Shown here piece after piece: positions 30,283 to 32,165 of a stretch of DNA of 32,165 nucleotides (position 1 is the first letter of the stretch; each line of letters begins with the position of its first letter). The position numbers were made by a program, and so were the translations under genes. Location: the NCBI RefSeq assembly GCF_028680575.1, contig NZ_JAPCKI010000026.1:1-32165 (forward strand). Reading direction: 5' to 3'. Under the pieces are notes generated by a model. The model saw nothing but the letters and a program-made list of their open reading frames with translations, was not told where the DNA came from and did no database searches. Source of the stretch: Acidovorax benzenivorans. GTDB taxonomy: Bacteria; Pseudomonadota; Gammaproteobacteria; Burkholderiales; Burkholderiaceae_C.

Positions 30283-30714
30283 TTACAACCCCTCCACCGT
30301 CACGCCCATCGAGCGTGCGGAACCAGCCAGCGTACGGACAGCAGCGTCGACGTTTGCGGCGTTCATGTCCTTCATCTTGGTTTTGGCGATCTCTTCGAGC
30401 TGCTCGCGCGTGATCTTGCCGACCTTGATCTTCAGGGCATTGGAAGAGCCCTTTTCGAGCTTGATCGCCTTCTTGATCAGAGTCGTCGCAGGCGGCGTCT
30501 TGATGATGAAGGTGAAGCTCTTGTCTGCGAACGCCGTGATGACCACGGGCAACGGCAGACCTGGTTCCACACCTTGGGTCTGCGCATTGAATGCCTTGCA
30601 GAACTCCATGATGTTGAGACCGCGCTGACCCAGTGCTGGACCAATGGGTGGGGATGGATTGGCCTTACCAGCTGGGACTTGCAGCTTGATAAAACCGACG
30701 ATTTTTTTCGCCAT
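30283..30714 (-). CDS. rplK: 50S ribosomal protein L11
   Basis: This 143-aa protein has the standard length and sequence: MAKKIVGFIKLQVPAGKANP, the signature region PSPPIGPALGQRGLNIMEFC, and a C-terminal rRNA-binding domain ending AGSARSMGVTVEGL. L11 forms the GTPase-associated centre and is needed for RelA activation. The ATG at 30714 has GGAGTAAAGC upstream. The gene follows nusG after 163 bases and is the first gene of the rplKAJL-rpoBC string; a promoter probably lies in that gap but was not clearly recognised. Confidence 0.98.
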   Translation of the reverse strand: MAKKIVGFIKLQVPAGKANPSPPIGPALGQRGLNIMEFCKAFNAQTQGVEPGLPLPVVITAFADKSFTFIIKTPPATTLIKKAIKLEKGSSNALKIKVGKITREQLEEIAKTKMKDMNAANVDAAVRTLAGSARSMGVTVEGL

Positions 30715-30799
30715 GCTTTACTCCTGACGGGTCATAACGCTTGTGTTGCACCGTGCAACCACCAGCTCCCCGGGGGTTAACGACTCACTGTGACGACGT

Positions 30800-30822
30800 C
30801 CGCACCGAGTCGAAAAGTGCGG
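30800..30822 (-). promoter_or_regulatory. Hairpin in the nusG-rplK spacer
   Basis: CCGCAC (30800-30805) and GTGCGG (30817-30822) pair around an 11-base loop, with no T tract on either side. Its role is unknown; it may belong to the rplK leader. Confidence 0.3.
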
Positions 30823-30877
30823 CATCCAAAACTATTGCACTGACCACAGAGGCCGGTCAGGCTTGTGATCGACAGAC

Positions 30878-31474
30878 TTATGTCTTTTCGACCTGTCCGA
30901 ACTCCAGCTCCACCGGGGTCGAGCGACCGAAGATCATCACGGAAACGCGCACGCGGCTCTTCTCGTAGTTGACTTCTTCGACGGAGCCATTGAAGTCCGT
31001 GAAAGGACCTTCCTTGACGCGCACCAACTCGCCCACCATGAACTCGATCTTGTGGCGCGGCTTGTCGGTGCCTTCCTGCATCTGGCTGACGATCTTTTGC
31101 ACTTCGTCTTCCGAGATTGGCGCTGGGCGGTTTTTGGCACCACCCACAAAACCCGTCACCTTGTTGGTGTGCTTCACCAAGTGCCAAGTGTCGTCATCCA
31201 TCACCATCTCAACGAACACATAGCCAGGGAACAAACGACGCTCCGTCGTCTTGCGCTGGCCGTTTTTCATTTCGACGACTTCTTCGGTCGGCACCAAGAT
31301 GCGACCAAACTTGTCCTGCATGCCAGAGCGACTGATGCGCTCCTGGATGTTGCGCTCTACCGCCTTCTCCATACCCGAATAGGCATGGACGATGTACCAG
31401 CGCAGGTCTGGATTGGCCGAGGCAGAAGCGCCTGCAGGAGCTTGTGCTCCCGTGATTTCCGCAGCGGTCGTCAT
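30878..31474 (-). CDS. nusG: Transcription termination/antitermination protein NusG
   Basis: This 198-aa protein has an NGN domain (RWYIVHAYSGMEKAVERNIQ; RRLFPGYVFVEMVMDD; NKVTGFVG) and a C-terminal KOW domain (GELVRVKEGPFTDFNGSVEE) that contacts Rho or S10. A roughly 24-residue Ala/Ser-rich N-terminal tail precedes the NGN core, longer than in E. coli. The ATG at 31474 overlaps the secE stop codon by four bases (ATGA), so translation is coupled; upstream frame to 31729 is secE DNA. Confidence 0.98.
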   Translation of the reverse strand: MTTAAEITGAQAPAGASASANPDLRWYIVHAYSGMEKAVERNIQERISRSGMQDKFGRILVPTEEVVEMKNGQRKTTERRLFPGYVFVEMVMDDDTWHLVKHTNKVTGFVGGAKNRPAPISEDEVQKIVSQMQEGTDKPRHKIEFMVGELVRVKEGPFTDFNGSVEEVNYEKSRVRVSVMIFGRSTPVELEFGQVEKT

Positions 31475-31857
31475 GACTTTCTCCAACCCAAAATCAAGTC
31501 GTACAAGACCCACTCCAGCGTCTTGTCCGTGAGCCACAGGAAAAGCGCCATGATCACCACAAAGGCAAACACATACGCCGTCATCTGCAAAGTTTCCTTG
31601 CGCGTAGGCCAGACCACCTTTTTCACTTCGCGCCATGCATCTTTGGCAAACGCGACGAACTGGCGCCCAGACTCCGACACCAGAAACACCGCCGCAGCCG
31701 CAACCAGCCCGACGATCAATGCTGCCCACTGAACGACAGCACCTTGCTTGCTCAACAAATAAAAGCCCGCAACGGACGCAATGACCAACGCCACCACCGC
31801 TGCGAGCTTGGCCTTGTCTGCGCCTGTATTGACAGTTTCAACCTGTGAAGTGGCCAT
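31471..31857 (-). CDS. secE: Preprotein translocase subunit SecE
   Basis: This 128-aa inner-membrane protein of the SecYEG channel has three predicted membrane helices, as in E. coli: LAAVVALVIASVAGFYLL, WAALIVGLVAAAAVFLV and AYVFAFVVIMALFLWLT. Before the third lies the essential cytoplasmic signature EVKKVVWPTRKETLQ. It is followed by nusG with a 4-base overlap and preceded by tRNA-Trp, the canonical order. Confidence 0.97.
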   Translation of the reverse strand: MATSQVETVNTGADKAKLAAVVALVIASVAGFYLLSKQGAVVQWAALIVGLVAAAAVFLVSESGRQFVAFAKDAWREVKKVVWPTRKETLQMTAYVFAFVVIMALFLWLTDKTLEWVLYDLILGWRKS

Positions 31858-31904
31858 CTTTGAGTATTTCCTGCTTCCGAGTCACGGCGCCACTTAAGAC
31901 ACCG

Positions 31905-31929
31905 AAGCCCGCCAGGGTCTGGCGGGCTT
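31905..31929 (-). terminator. Strong hairpin between tRNA-Trp and secE
   Basis: A perfect 11-bp inverted repeat (31905-31915 with 31919-31929) has a minimal loop. No T tract follows on the minus strand, so it may be a tRNA-processing or attenuation structure rather than a full terminator, allowing tuf transcripts to read into secE. Confidence 0.5.
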
Positions 31930-31948
31930 GTTGGGGGCCACATTCAAG

Positions 31949-32024
31949 TGGCAGGGGCAGTAGGAATCGAACCTACAACCTTCGGTTTTGGAGACCGACG
32001 CTCTGCCAATTGAGCTATACCCCT
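31949..32024 (-). tRNA. tRNA-Trp (CCA)
   Basis: A complete 76-nt tRNA with encoded CCA lies on the minus strand: acceptor AGGGGTA/TGCCCCT, D arm TAGCTCAATTGGCAGAGC, anticodon CCA at 31989-31991 in loop CTCCAAA, T arm GTAGGTTCGATTCCTAC. It starts 15 bases after the tuf stop codon, so it is probably processed from the tuf transcript. Confidence 0.97.
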
Positions 32025-32039
32025 ATATACCTTGCTTGA

Positions 32040-32165
32040 TTAAGCAATGATCTTGGCCACGACGCCAGCGCCCACGGTACGGCCGCCTTCGCGGATAGCG
32101 AAGCGCAGACCTTCTTCCATGGCGATGGGGTTGATCAGCTTCACAGTGATCGACACGTTGTCACC
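32040..32165 (-). CDS. tuf: Elongation factor Tu, C-terminal end (partial)
   Basis: The last 41 codons plus the TAA stop are present; the gene continues beyond the right edge. The translation [20 protein letters not shown] followed by [20 protein letters not shown] is the conserved end of EF-Tu domain 3. The position upstream of tRNA-Trp and secE identifies the str-distal tuf copy (tufB-like position). Confidence 0.97.

Overview
The window reads as a chromosomal junction in a GC-rich betaproteobacterium. The ribosomal/RNA polymerase proteins, the gene order tuf-tRNA-Trp-secE-nusG-rplKAJL-rpoBC and the rsmB-DUF4390-NtrY-like-response-regulator cluster best fit Burkholderiales, probably Comamonadaceae. 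That placement is an inference from protein character and gene order, not a database result.

Positions 1-13547 look like one end of an integrated genomic island or ICE. It opens with the last 121 bases of a group II intron (complete domains V and VI). Three widely spaced minus-strand genes follow, typical of ICE cargo and maintenance modules: a DUF736 protein, a 686-aa ParB/RepB/Spo0J-family protein and a small CxxC protein. They are separated by unusually long, GC-rich, palindrome-laden intergenic DNA. Next is an AAA/SMC-like ATPase gene (start 5102) cut at codon 795 by an IS66-family element (7485-11339). That IS66 element is itself interrupted by an IS3-family element of the IS150 type (9820-11270). 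Target duplications (8 bp AGGTGTCG for IS66, 4 bp CTCG for IS3) allow exact in-silico excision, which restores an 878-codon ATPase frame. The island ends with an AlpA-like regulator and a P4-type tyrosine recombinase lying against the 3' end of tRNA-Phe (13548-13623), the likely attachment site.

Positions 13548-32165 are core genome, with every gene on the minus strand. In transcription order from the right edge: the 3' end of tuf, tRNA-Trp, secE, nusG, rplK, rplA, an L10 leader, rplJ (TTG start), rplL, two intercistronic hairpins, rpoB, rpoC and a strong terminator. Then come a LemA-like gene, rsmB, a DUF4390 secreted protein, an NtrY-like membrane histidine kinase, and a two-domain response regulator (receiver plus Fis-type HTH, no AAA+ domain). 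The last core gene is tRNA-Phe with its own promoter.

The points most worth a second look are: the ATPase with a CxxC insert as a possible defence gene inactivated or trimmed by nested insertions; a 12-bp hairpin that would hide the IS66 tnpA ribosome site and start codon, now split by the IS3 element; a family of intergenic repeats with a covarying hairpin; and a 19-bp palindrome upstream of the parB-like gene.
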